Assembly (NCBI GenBank): GCA_032871835.1
Contig: CM065295.1
Span: 82,949,819 to 83,013,818 of the forward strand
Length of the DNA stretch: 64,000 nt
Direction of reading: 5' to 3'
Source: Dipteronia dyeriana
Taxonomy: Eukaryota; Streptophyta; Magnoliopsida; Sapindales; Sapindaceae
In this document: one piece after another, positions 48,742 through 59,683 of the stretch
Layout: every line of letters starts with the position of its first letter
Position numbering within the stretch: the first letter of the stretch is position 1
Notes under the pieces: generated by a model
What the model was told of the DNA's origin: nothing
Databases searched by the model: none
What the model saw: only the letters and a program-made list of their open reading frames with translations
Made by a program: the position numbers and the translations under genes

Positions 48742-48840
48742 TGTAAGTTTCTTGGTTTTTTATTGGTTTATTTTGATTGACAAACCACAATTGGAAATTA
48801 AAATGTAAAGGTAATTTAGGCCGTCTTTGTGAAGACAAAC
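48742..48840 (+). repeat. 3' LTR start of the copia element
   Basis: Matches 43712-43800 closely, including ACAAACCACAATT and TTAAAATGTAA, then becomes unrelated after GTCTTTGT. Sequence to about 49300 may be the rest of a different LTR. Confidence 0.75.
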
Positions 48841-48973
48841 TCTTTCCTTTTATGATTAGCACAAGAACTTCCAGAAGAAAACACATTTCCTATTTTCGCG
48901 CAACATTCCTGATTTGGGCAAAATCCGTCATTACCGCGGTTTGGGTCGCGGTTGGCCACCCGCGCCTAACATC

Positions 48974-49043
48974 GCGGATCGTCACTGTCAATCACCGCTA
49001 TGAATACCGCGGATCGTCACTGTCAACCACCGCTATGAATACC
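48974..49043. repeat. 35 bp direct repeat, two copies, GC-rich
   Basis: GCGGATCGTCACTGTCAA followed by CCACCGCTATGAATACC occurs twice in tandem. The surrounding 48890-49150 is much more GC-rich than its neighbours. Confidence 0.85.
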
Positions 49044-49317
49044 GCGGTTGGTGCATTTGCCTCCGACTAGGTCTACACCACGTGAATCCACAAGAGTTCG
49101 ACTGATCCTTATGCTATGGTCTGTGCACTTGTCCGAACCAGGCGGTCTACGCCGCGGTCCCTACTATATTTCATTTCTTCAGTTCTTTCAGTCTTCAAAC
49201 CTCCCTCAAACACCGTCTCCAACTTCCAAACGTTATCTCACGTTTCCAGAAAGCTCCACATCAGTTGAGTCTTGTTTGGTTAATATTGGATTCACTTAAG
49301 AATACGAGCTAAAACCT

Positions 49318-50212
49318 AACAGTAGCTCTGATATCTTGAGGAGCAGTAATTGTTCCCTCTCAAAGGCAGCGGGTTTAACCTACCAAATGAGCAAAATCAG
49401 ATAGAAGGATGAAGATATCTACTAATACTTCATCATGATAGACCATTCCAACTGGATTTAGTAAACAAGATGATTCATTAAAGAGACGTGATGCATTTTA
49501 CAAGTGGATGCTTACACTAGAGATATCCTAAGAACAGTAAATATAATCAAATTTCCATGCAACACTAAAACGATGTGCTTATCAAATTCCAAGCTGTCAT
49601 CCATTAGAAGATATGAGAGGAATCCTTAACATATAAGATCCGGAAAAAGTGCCCGGAAAAAGTGCTTCAACATGGGCATTACGCACATGTAACAAAACCC
49701 CACAAAGTAGCATTTACTCAAAAGACAAACGACTAGCAACTCATACACAAAGAGAAACAAAGAACAATAACTAGCGAATTACAAAAGAGAATATTTACAC
49801 TTCCATTGTTCTCAGGACAACGAGGCAGTGGGGGCAACTTTCTGTTTTGCGAAGCTGAAACAAGAAATGAGTCTTGTTCAACGCACCATACTTCTATGTA
49901 CAATCATATCAAATATCATAAGAGAAACTATTCCACCCACCATCTACAGCCTCAGCCGGTTGCAAGCTTTTCAATAAATTGACAATAAGATCCTGGCATT
50001 GGAAAAAATCAACCAGAACATTTATTCAGAATTCAGGTTCTTTAAGTCAAACAAAACTTGGATAAAAATCAAGGACACCAACGTTTCGACTGTTCAGTTG
50101 TTTTTCACCTGTTGAAGTGATGTCTGTTGAAAGAGATTCTGAAGATGAGGCATAAGGAGTGATGTAGGCAAATTACTTTTGCTCGTTTCTGAAGATGGCT
50201 GACTAGGTGGCC
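49318..50212 (-). pseudogene. Unidentified exon remnants
   Basis: On the minus strand: 50212-50103 reads PPSQPSSETSKSNLPTSLLM then PHLQNLFQQTSLQQ; 49995-49945 (after CCAG, before GTGG) reads DLIVNLLKSLQPAEAVD; 49860-49800 reads LRKTESCPHCLVVLRTMEV; and about 49380-49320 reads VKPAAFEREQLLLLKISELL. Borders are splice-like. I think these are exons of one plant gene truncated by the copia insertion on their downstream side, but I do not recognise it. They could belong to the same gene as the remnant at 21-24 kb, though nothing seen proves this. Confidence 0.35.
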
Positions 50213-50567
50213 GGAAAACAAGAATATACAAAATTTAATCAAAGGTCAAACAAAGGAAGTCCGGTTACAGTGACTTAATCCAGGTATTCTAAAGCCTAAC
50301 ATTTCTAATATATATATATAAAACTAGTGGAAATAGTATTATTAATTGAAACCATTTTACTACCCTTATTTCCTTTTTAATACAGTCATTTTCTCCTCAC
50401 ACCGGTATAAAATACATCGGTGAATTACATATGGACTATAGATTATGGATAAACATCGATAAATGTAAACTGGATCAAAACAATTAAATCTAGTGGTCCA
50501 CATGCAACTCACTGATATATATTTATCGGTATGCACTGATGCGAAAAGTTTTTTTATATAAGAGTAA

Positions 50568-51366
50568 GAGGTCGTTTGTTTTTTATCTGAATATCGAACA
50601 GTCCTGAATTTTTCTAAACTGAATAGGGACTAGAATCTGAACCTAAATGACATGTTTGTTTTTTCTTTCTAACATTTGTATGTACTGTTAACATGTTTGT
50701 CTTTTAAAAATAAAATTATCTAAAAATAAGTAATTTTACATTTATACACATATTAATTAAAAGAAGTATTTTAACATGTATGTTCATATGTAAAGAAATT
50801 TTAATTTAACGAAATAAAAAAGTTATCAAAATATATTATTTTGCATGTTCTGTAAAAAGAGTTCAAATTCAATTTATTGTTAAAAAAAAAATATTTTACA
50901 TGTTGTCAACGTTTGAATATATTTGAGTAAACCATTTTAGTTTTTTTTTTCTTTGATCATATGCACCGGAAGCTAAATAAAAAAAAAGTTATTGATTTTT
51001 TTAAAAAATAGGTTCCTAAATTATATGCATCGGTCTCTATGAGAAATGATTAGGGTTTTTTTTTCTTTCTAAAAACCGTTTAAAATAATAAATATATTAA
51101 AAGAACGGTCTTTGCACCATATCAAATTAGGATAAATTTGAAAATATGTATACTTTGGGAAGATTGACTTGGAAAATAATATTTTATTTGTAATTTTGTG
51201 ATTTAGAATTAAGTTAAAAGTCAAGATTTCTTATTTTATTTTTTAAGTTATTTTTTTGATATTTGTATGTTGTTTAACAATTTAACCACTTAAAAAAAAT
51301 AAACAAAACAAATTAATGAGTTCAATTCAGACTCATTAAGTTTTAAGTGAAAAAAACAAACGACTC
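50568..51366. mobile_element. Candidate small non-autonomous DNA transposon
   Basis: The left end GAGGTCGTTTGTTTTTT and the reverse complement of the right end, GAGTCGTTTGTTTTTT, form short inverted termini about 800 bp apart. The interior is AT-rich with no coding frame. The target duplication is unclear, so superfamily is open. Confidence 0.4.
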
Positions 51367-51784
51367 ATTAGTCTCTCATGAGGAATCACTTATCTTAATT
51401 TCGATAAGAATCACTATAAAATTATATCGACTGCTTAAACTATTTTTTTGTGGATGACAAGTTCATTGAAATCTATTTATAAATAAAAAAATTAAAAAAA
51501 TCAAATACTGAGACTACTTTTACCCATTTTTTTAAGTATGAAGACATCCGAAAAAAATGTGAAATTTAGGAAATTCAAGAAAAATAGTTTAAGTGTTTGA
51601 AAAATTCTCAAATTTTATTCATATGTAAATTCAATGAACTTATCATTCACACAAAAAATTAGATTAACATTTATTCAAACCGGTGATTTCATAGTGGTCC
51701 TTACCAAAATTAAAATATGAGATCTCTCATAAGAAACTCACTGTATATATTTATTTATACTTTCAACACTCACAAAGTTGTGGG

Positions 51785-53315
51785 CTTATATATACTAAAA
51801 GTTTTTAAAATCATTAATAAATGACCAAAGTATAATAGTAAAAAACTTATTAGAGAAAAAAATGTAGGATTGAATTGAATAAGATTTTTTTTTTCTCTAT
51901 GTTGAACCTGTATTTTTTTTCTCACATTTGTAACTTATAATAAAAATAAATAAATAAACATGAAGAGAGATACATACAACCATGCCTTAAAATTTAACTC
52001 ACTTGTAATTATATTCATCTGCTTTTATTAATTTTCTTTTTGAGAATTAGCCTTTATTGTTTTTTTTTTATGTTTTTTTTTTAACTATGAATTTATAACT
52101 TAATAATACAGAATAAATTAAAATTGAAATATATTATAAAATTGCATGTGTTGTTCAATAGTTAAAAGGTGTTATCTTAGTATCTTACAAATATGATTTT
52201 ATTCTAATAAATAATTAATAACCCATAAAACTGATGTTAATACCGTGTCTTCCACACTGAGGGTTCAAGTTTTACCATAAACAATATGGATGATATGCTA
52301 AGACACCTTATAGGTGGAGCCTAAAGTTTTTTTTTTCTGATATATTTACAAACGGGTCGACCCAATAGCAGCCCGAACATTAAAATGGTTTTGAAAGGCC
52401 GGGTTGTTTGAGGGATATGGTCGTCATAAGGACATGTAATCGGTTCCATTGAGTTTGAAGCTAGACGACACCGTTTTTTTATCACCACTCAAATGCAAAG
52501 GCGTCAATTGGATTCAATTCGAATTTTTTTTTTCTTCCGGTTTTTGCAAGATTTTTGGATCCAAATCGATCTTGGTCTGAAAAATTTCAGACTTGATTTG
52601 GATCGGATCTTACCAAAAAAAAAGTCTGGATAATTTGTACTGGATATAGATAGACATTTACGGATTGCCATCGGCTTTGATGATAGAAGAAAACGGGACA
52701 TGGCGCAAGCATGGTTTTCATTTGGCGTCAATCTTACGATATATAACAAATATTATTTTGCTGATTATTAACAGAATGTTTCGACATATGCATGCATGAG
52801 TTACTGCCATTGAAGTGCAAGTCATGAACAGAAAGAGAACAATTTTTTCATTGAAGAAGATGCCAGTCTCGTGATGTCTGTATCACTCTCATGTCCCGTG
52901 TATGTGCTCGCAAATTTGTAAGCATAACAAATTTATTCACCAAGGTGAATAATCGCAATTTATTTATAACATTTAGGCAAATGTTAGAATGGAAAATAAT
53001 TACGAGTAATTAAATTAGATGTCAAAAATGCTTGAATGGAGTATACGTATTAGTATTACCATTAATATAAATAGTGAACTCGATTAAAAGTATGAAATAA
53101 AAATTAAATAAATAAAATTTGTTTCTTCCCCCTCCATATTGGAAGAACATGTAATCTGTTAAGAAAAATCTATACGAAATCTTTCTAGATACGTTCTTCA
53201 ATCCACATCCCATACCTAGAAATATTAAAGTCCCCGACGATGGATCCTGATTAATGCTAAACTTTAAACTCAGAAATTCTCTTATGCTTTTTAGTGTTTC
53301 GATCTCATATGGCGA
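51785..53315. repeat. Segmental duplication copy B (uninterrupted)
   Basis: The counterpart of 2962-3588 plus 12127-12705, without the MULE. It includes the last exon of the RCL1 pseudogene, so the duplicated block is the 3' end and downstream flank of RCL1. A stretch at about 52140-52500 is absent from copy A and may itself be an insertion. Confidence 0.85.
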
Positions 53316-55999
53316 CAACTTCCCAATACGGACCTTAGAAACATCTGGTTCACTTAATGCACAAAGTAGAAACAACAAACCCTACAAAACAGAACATAAT
53401 AGCTGATTCTCTCATGCAATCTTGAAATATTGATTATGACCAAAGATGCTCACAGAACATTGAAGAAACTGGTACAGACTTCTTCACCATTTTAAGACAA
53501 TATAGAGAAGTGAAAACAGCTATTAGAAACACACACACACACACTGCACACAGAACATTGAAGAAACTGGTACAGACTTCTTCAGCATTTTAAGGCAACA
53601 TAGAGAAGTGAAAACAGCTATCATAGAACGTTGAATAAACTGGTACAGACTGCTTCAGCATTTTAAGACGATATAGAGAAGTGAAAACAGCTATCAGAGA
53701 CACACACATATTGAAGAAACTGGTACAGACTTCTTCAGCATTTTAAGACAATATAGAGAAGTGAAAACAGCTATATCAGAGACACATACACAGCTATTAG
53801 ACACACACACAGAGAAAGCTATTAGAGACACACGCAGAGCTATTAGAGACACAAGCAGACACACACAGCTATTAGACACACAGAGACAGCTATTAGACAC
53901 ATACACATTTAGCCATGCTTCCAGGAATGCCAGAGCCAAAAATTGATAGAAAAATTCAGATGGGTGCACATTACAATGAGCATTAAAAACGATACATAGA
54001 GCAAAGCACCCATATCTAATCGCATAGTTTCAGTTAAAAACAATATGATCCCATGGGCAAAACTGCTAAATTGAGGTTAAATCCTACGTTAGAATAAAAC
54101 GTAAAACCGTATAATTTTCAATAAACAAGGGAAACTCAGCAATGGGAAGAGAGCTTTTCATTCACAAAACATTCATTAATAAAATAGTGAGGAAATGAAG
54201 CACTTTGGACACAAACCTGGTGTGTCAAATCCACAACTCCACCTTGCTCAATCTGTTCAAGAAGAAATGAAGCAATTTGCTCTCCAACATCTTCGGGTGG
54301 AGTCAGCACTTTCTTCTCTTCATCTTCAATTTCACCAACTTCTCCTATTTGTGCATAAGAAACTGCAGTATCAGCAGAAATGAAGGAACCAGAAGTAGTT
54401 TCTGCTACCAGTGATATTCCATAACCAGGTGACCTGCCATGAAATGTCCTTTCTTTATGAGATAAACTGTGCCTAGCTAGCATACAACACAATACAATCG
54501 AAAGACCACTTTGCCATTTTATCATCAATAAACAACTAGATAATATCTATGGTTAATGAGAACCCATACTTTCCAGCTTGAGGACCAGCTTTATGATCAG
54601 TAAAGATGTGAACATCTGGAAGCAAGCGATTGAAGATTCCACGAGCAGAACGAATCATAGCATTTTCAAATTGAGAAAGACACTCTGGCAGAGAAGGTAA
54701 CCCCTCTAATCCTCTTTACCATTCCCTCGTCAAGCCAGTTAACAGCCTGTAGAGAGGACAACTCGTAAGAAAACGATAAAAATCAATAAGCTGCCATAAG
54801 ATTTATTCTGTCTTTTTACTATTTTTTTAAGCCTCGTAAGTTAGCTTTATGTTCCTTTTCTTATTTTCTTATATATCTTTGTGTTTCTCTTGTATATGTG
54901 CCCAGGTTAATAATTTCTCATACTAGAGGTGAACTAAAATAAGATTCAAAAACTCACTGTTAACTTTTCAACAGTGGGAACTGTTAAAATGACTTCTCCC
55001 CCACCATGGGGTGTAGCTCCACGACTCTCCCCAAAACGCTTCCACATTGGTAAGGTAGTAGAACGGAAAGTGTCAACACATGGGTCCTTAGAATCATTTG
55101 TAATTCCTGAAAAACAAACAAATTGTATTTGAAACACAGACCAAGACATTATTTGATAATCTTTTGCCATTTATCAATTATTCCTATCCATCACAAGTAA
55201 ATTTCGACTTCCAATTTTCCAAAGCTTTTATTTCAACGTAATGTAAAACATGTTCTAATGAATAGAAATCTGTCACAAAAATTTCCGAACCATCCATGAA
55301 CAGATACCTTATCAAAATTCGATACTCCTAGTTCTAATCTACTGCTACAGCTAAAGAAGCACTAGAAAATCAAAATCATTTATGAACAACAAAAGTGAGC
55401 TGCTTGTGTTTCATAGCATATTTCGCAAATCTATAAAATAAAAATGATAGCAATTTCAAGCTATAAAAGCACACAATGATACCTTTGAGCCTTATCGAAA
55501 GAGGTTTCTTAGCGAACAATGCCAACAGAATCAACGGCTCCAAGAAATATCCGATGGACCGACTAACACCACAGTCGTGAACTACATTTTTGCCTCCCAT
55601 CACCATTCCTGGCTTGTACTTCAATTTTGTCCCTGCAAAATATCAAACCATTTGTATAACAACAGCACCAATAATACCAAAACTAAGAAAACACAATTAA
55701 TGTAAATATAAATTGAAATAATCGAATAGCACAGGTCCACTATTAGCTTAAGTTTTACTAAGTCCATTAAAATGGAAATAATGAAGAGAGTTACCAGTTT
55801 CGTTGATTTCCACGATGCAGTCATCGCAGATTCTCTCGATAAGGCGGAGGAGCGAAACCTCATGGGGGCGGAGGCCAGGTCACATGTCTTCAGCGCAGAT
55901 TTCCTCTATGATAATGGGAGTAGACGCTAGCGTAGACAAAACCAGTCTCTGCCTCAGGTTCTGGCTCCCCTTTAGCTTCTTGTATGTTGTCTTCCCCGT
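53022..55999 (-). pseudogene. RCL1: RCL1-like RNA 3'-terminal phosphate cyclase-like protein, six exons, damaged
   Basis: Exons on the minus strand: 55999-55795, 55632-55483, 55106-54958, 54746-54570, 54433-54217 and 53381-53175, all with GT-AG borders. Protein landmarks follow the family in order: KKLKGSQNLRQRL, PGLRPHEVSLLRL, YKPGMVMGGKNVVHDCGVSR, LKGITNDSKDP, GGGEVILTVP, LPDVHIFTDHKAG, SPGYGISLVAETT, PPEDVGEQIASFLLEQIEQG and KLSPYEIETL. Intact family members act in 18S rRNA maturation in the nucleolus. Damage: the expected ATG is ACG (55999); TGG is TGA at 55882; about 11 residues are missing in frame after WKRFG in exon 3; exon 4 has one extra base near RVSF (177 nt where 176 keeps phase); and the terminal stop is lost, extending the frame to 53022. 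Splice sites survive, so loss is fairly recent, unless some lesions are assembly errors. Confidence 0.9.
53455..53935. repeat. Minisatellite in the last RCL1 intron
   Basis: The phrase GAAGAAACTGGTACAGACTT, continuing CTTCAGCATTTTAAG and TATAGAGAAGTGAAAACAGC, occurs four times (about 53461, 53562, 53632 and 53711). It is separated by CA-rich runs. Then ACACAGCTATTAGAGACACA-type words recur to about 53910. Unit spacing is 70-100 bp. Confidence 0.85.
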
Positions 56000-56125
56000 T
56001 TTTGAGAGACTGATCTCTTACGATACTGTTTCGGTTATATGGGCAGCTCTTTAAAACCCCAAACCCCAACTTCAGTTTCTTGTTCACTGTCTTTCCCATT
56101 TTTCAGAGAGAGACAGATACAGCGT
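55965..56125 (-). repeat. Duplicated start region of RCL1
   Basis: Read on the minus strand, an upstream block has ATGGGAAAGACAGTGAACAA at 56099 and a downstream block has ACGGGGAAGACAACATACAA at 55999, exactly 100 bp apart. Both are preceded by TCTCTCTGAAAA/CAGTCTCTCAAAA and similar ATATAACGAAAC words. So the first about 100 bp of the gene is present twice. The upstream copy keeps an ATG but its frame does not join the RCL1 exon. Confidence 0.7.
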
Positions 56126-56129
56126 TTCG

Positions 56130-56995
56130 TTATATGGCCACCTCTGCAGTCTGTACTTCTCTTCTCATTCAAGCTGGTTAGAGTTCCTTAGGGGAGTTAG
56201 AATTCTCTCCAAGTTTTTAAAAAATCAATTCCATACCAATTACGTTCAAGTTAATTCACATATTAGTTAAAATATTAAATATCACATCACATATCAATCC
56301 TAATTTCCTAACATTGCATTATCACATATAATCCAAGCATCTCATATGATCAGTTTTAGGAGCACATATTTAAAACACATCCACAATGGAAATAATATCA
56401 CCAGATTGTGTTGAACTCTTCCTACCAATCAATGAATACCGCCAGGATAATCTATTGAACTTTTGTTCTTTTTGTTATCGTATAAACTAGAATGTCATTG
56501 AAGGGTTCATAACTATATAATATTTGTTCCCGGAGCAAGACAGTCAATTCTATACTTAGTCAAAGCAAATTTGTCAAAGATTAATAGTCAAGAAAACGTT
56601 TTGATTCAAAAATCAAGACATGAAAATCATCAAGTACTAGTAAAATTCATTATTTACAATGGACTAATGGAGGAAATATGTAAGCGTGAAGGCCAGACCT
56701 AAGGAGAGCAGTAGAGTGGATGCTTCAGGTGACCGCTGGAGCAGCAGCGTGGGCCGTGGAGGAGCGGTGTATGGCAGCAACGATAAGATGAAGAGACGCA
56801 GCGGCACCGACGTGCCGTGCAAAGAGAAGAAGAGCGGCTGTTGCAGGGTTGAGGCTTGAGAGGAATAAATAAATGGTGGCCTTGAAGCTGTCTCGATAAA
56901 TCTTTACTTTACTTTAATGCATTAAAATAACTCAAAAAGAACTTCTCCTCTTACTGATTTTTTTTCTTTTTTTACGATAACTATTCAGCGGTGCA
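56130..56995. other. Sequence upstream of RCL1
   Basis: No gene recognised. A GC-richer island at 56690-56870 (CAGCAGCGTGGGCCGTGGAG and similar) stands out in AT-rich sequence. It may be a leader or coding scrap, but no frame is convincing. Confidence 0.4.
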
Positions 56996-57001
56996 CCCAC
57001 A

Positions 57002-57506
57002 TGTCACGGGCCGCAAGCTGTCAAGCCCATGAGCCCAACAAAGGCCACAACTATGTCAAACTCTTGAAAGATTCTAGAGACTTCTCCACAATTCCAGCAT
57101 TGGTCAAGCTTCTGGAAGTCTCTAGCAACCCAACCCTCTCTACACCATTCTTGTATTTAGCTAGATAGTTGTGGAATAATCTAAAACCTTGTAAAGGCAT
57201 GTAAATACATGTAGAGTATGCTAGTTAGGTGTAGAATATTTTAGAGACTTAATCTCCTTTATTAGACTAGATTAATCTAGAACATTCCTTAAGGAGGTGG
57301 CTCACCTATAAATAGCCAACCCCTCTCATTTGTAAACCATCCTAGAAACTCAAGCATTCTAGTATCCAAAGCATTGTAAAGCTTCCTTCCATTCAAGCTC
57401 TTCTACTCTTTCAAATCTCTCTCTTGTAAGGCTTACTTAGCAATATTCTCATAGAATTTGCCTAAGTGCCGCATGGGTTAGCTGCGCAAACTTTAACCCC
57501 GTGACA
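57002..57506 (+). repeat. 5' LTR of the gypsy element
   Basis: 505 bp, TGTCACGGGCC to CGTGACA. A TATA-like CACCTATAAATAGCC is at about 57304. Confidence 0.9.
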
Positions 57507-57508
57507 GT

Positions 57509-57520
57509 TGGTATCAGAGC
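57509..57520 (+). other. Primer-binding site of the gypsy element
   Basis: TGGTATCAGAGC two bases after the LTR, matching initiator Met tRNA. Confidence 0.88.
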
Positions 57521-57550
57521 CTGGTTAAGCAACCACAACTAGCACGAGTC

Positions 57551-59683
57551 ATGGCCTCCGATAGCGAAGTTGCTGCTATAGTGGAAGAGCAAGCGCATGG
57601 TCGTGGCGAGCAACGCACCCACACCAAACGTAGCAAGTCCAAGGGTCCGTCCATGGACGCTTTGGAATCTCGCGTGGATGTCCACGATGAAGCCCTCTCC
57701 GAAATGCAAATCACCTTGAGCACCGTGGTCGACCACCTCGATGGCCTAGAAACCAATTACGCCATAATAGCTCAGGTGACCAAGGCAATGCTACAAGAGC
57801 TCCAGAAGGGCATTCGGGAGGAAATCTGCCAATTTACTGAAGAAATCCGCAACACTCGCACCTTCGTCGAGCAAGAGTTGCGGGTCATTCGAGTCGAGAT
57901 GGATGAAGTTCGCATCGAATGGACTTCGTTCAAAAACAACCCAACTTATGGCAGTGGTGCCTTCGCTAGCACGAGCACATGGGGCGCCATCCAAATCCCT
58001 AAGCCATCCACATTCAACGGCAATCGTAACGCCATGGAAGTGGAAAACTTCCTCTTCGGCCAAGAACAATACTTTGAGGCCAAGGGAGTTAGGGATGACG
58101 CTACACGGATCACCAATGCTCCCACCTTCCTTCGAGATTCTGCTCAACTATGGTGGCGACGCAAGCATGGTGATACTATCCACCCCATCCGCACATGGGA
58201 AGACTTCAAACGAGAACTCAAGAGGCAGTTCTCGCCAACTAACGCCGATAAGGAGGCCCGTAGCCGCCTTCGTCGCCTCAAGCAGTCTGGATCCATCCAT
58301 GACTACATCAAGGAGTTCTCTACATTAATCCTCGAGATCGAAGATATGTCCGATAAAGACAAACTATTCCTCTTCATGGACGGTCTCAAGGAATGGGCGA
58401 GAGTGGAGCTAGAAAGACGGAACGTGCAAGACATTGATGCAACCATCGCCGCCGCAGAATCCCTTGCCGACCTCACCAAGACAAAGGAAATGATCGACAA
58501 CCATGGAAAAGGTGGGGGAGACGAGTCTAAAGACCACAACCGTAAGAGCGAAGGACCAAACAGAACTCCCAATGGCAATAACCGGAGTGACAACGCCAAT
58601 GGAGGCAAACCCGTTTTGATCAAGCCGAAGAATCCATGCTTCATTTGTGATGGGCCACATTGGGTACGTGACTGCCCAAAGCGAAAGATGCTCAATGCCA
58701 TGGTTACCCAACTAGAAGAAACTAAGGCAATTGAGCCCCAAGCAAGCATGAGTTCTCTCCAACAGCTTTATGCACTCAAAGGGCAACCCGTGCCTCTTAC
58801 ACTTACCAAAGGCCTCATGTTCGTGAACGCCACCATCAAAGGCAAACCAGTTCGTGCAATGCTAGACACCGGGGCAATGCACAACTTTATCTCAACAGAC
58901 GAAGCCAAACGACTTGGTCTTCGCATCACCAATGGTGAATACGCCGTAATTAAAGCTGCCAACTCTCCGGCCAAGCAAATTGATGGCACAACAAAAGACG
59001 TCATTGTCCACCTAGGCCCATGGAGTGGAAAGCTCGACTTCTCGGTGGTTCCCTTAGATGACTACCAAGTGGTGCTAGGCATGGCGTTCTTTGAGCAAGC
59101 CAACGCTTTCCCCCTACCTGCTGTGAACTCACTTAGCATTCTTAACGGGGGCAAGGCACTCACCATCCCGGTGGGACGCATACCACAGCCATATAGGATG
59201 CTATCCACCGTATGGCTCGAGGAGACACCAATTTCTCCCACTTCTCCACAGAACCAGCCGATTGTAGGCATTCGAAGGAGTAAGAAGCGCACAAGCCATG
59301 GGAAGCGATTGAAGACACCGAGAGAAGGCACCCAAGATGCTGGATCACCTTCGAAACCTAGCCAGCCCACTTGCATCGAGCTAAGGATGCGAGACTCGAA
59401 TTCGGTCTCTCAAGGGAGGCTTCCTAAGCCGAAGACCTTCCGCATGAATGAACCAACTTGTGGCCAACTCCAACATACTCAGCGCCCACGCAACGAGGAC
59501 GTTGCGAACTTAGGTGGGGGAGGATGTCACGGGCCGCAAGCTGTCAAGCCCATGAGCCCAACAAAGGCCACAACTATGCCAAGCTCTTGGAAGATTCTAG
59601 AGACTTCTCCACAATTCCAGCATTGGTCAAGCTTCTGGAAGTCTCTAGCAACCCAACCCTCTCTACACCATTCTTGTATTTAG
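57551..59683 (+). CDS. Ty3/gypsy gag-protease polyprotein, 710 aa
   Basis: A single uninterrupted frame from ATG at 57551. Residues 1-130 are charged and partly helical. About 150-300 is a Retrotrans_gag capsid domain (PSTFNGNRNAMEVENFLFGQ, AQLWWRRKHGD, DYIKEFSTLILEI). About 363-376 is a CCHC knuckle (CFICDGPHWVRDC). Around 439-441 is DTG, the active site of a retroviral-type aspartic protease (AMLDTGAMHNFIS), with a flap-like region and VVLGMAFFEQ following. After the protease comes a basic Ser/Pro-rich tail with no polymerase similarity. The frame runs over the polypurine tract and ends inside the 3' LTR. An open frame of this length in a decayed neighbourhood suggests recent activity or selection on gag. 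Confidence 0.9.
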   Translation: MASDSEVAAIVEEQAHGRGEQRTHTKRSKSKGPSMDALESRVDVHDEALSEMQITLSTVVDHLDGLETNYAIIAQVTKAMLQELQKGIREEICQFTEEIRNTRTFVEQELRVIRVEMDEVRIEWTSFKNNPTYGSGAFASTSTWGAIQIPKPSTFNGNRNAMEVENFLFGQEQYFEAKGVRDDATRITNAPTFLRDSAQLWWRRKHGDTIHPIRTWEDFKRELKRQFSPTNADKEARSRLRRLKQSGSIHDYIKEFSTLILEIEDMSDKDKLFLFMDGLKEWARVELERRNVQDIDATIAAAESLADLTKTKEMIDNHGKGGGDESKDHNRKSEGPNRTPNGNNRSDNANGGKPVLIKPKNPCFICDGPHWVRDCPKRKMLNAMVTQLEETKAIEPQASMSSLQQLYALKGQPVPLTLTKGLMFVNATIKGKPVRAMLDTGAMHNFISTDEAKRLGLRITNGEYAVIKAANSPAKQIDGTTKDVIVHLGPWSGKLDFSVVPLDDYQVVLGMAFFEQANAFPLPAVNSLSILNGGKALTIPVGRIPQPYRMLSTVWLEETPISPTSPQNQPIVGIRRSKKRTSHGKRLKTPREGTQDAGSPSKPSQPTCIELRMRDSNSVSQGRLPKPKTFRMNEPTCGQLQHTQRPRNEDVANLGGGGCHGPQAVKPMSPTKATTMPSSWKILETSPQFQHWSSFWKSLATQPSLHHSCI
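59513..59524 (+). other. Polypurine tract of the gypsy element
   Basis: GGTGGGGGAGGA directly before the 3' LTR. It is also translated as a Gly run near the C-terminus of the gag-protease frame. Confidence 0.85.

Larger units (their letters stand above)
43712..48860 (+). mobile_element. Degenerate Sirevirus-like Ty1/copia element
   Basis: The 5' LTR (43712-45247) starts TGTAAGTTCC and ends TTTCA, two bases before a primer-binding site. Gag remnants with two zinc knuckles follow; only a trace of integrase and no reverse transcriptase is visible. A 3' LTR beginning (TGTAAGTTTC) is at 48742. Several purine-rich G runs lie before it, a feature of Sireviruses. The two LTRs match for only about 100 bp and then diverge, so the 3' LTR is truncated, replaced or from another subfamily. 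Confidence 0.8.

Noticed and set aside
52140..52330. SINE at the insert specific to duplication copy B
   Set aside because: A B-box-like GGGTTCAAGTTTTACC is present, but the A box and tail are not convincing.
58303..59376. Minus-strand frames opposite the gypsy gag
   Set aside because: Shadows of the GC-rich gag-protease frame; no domain content.
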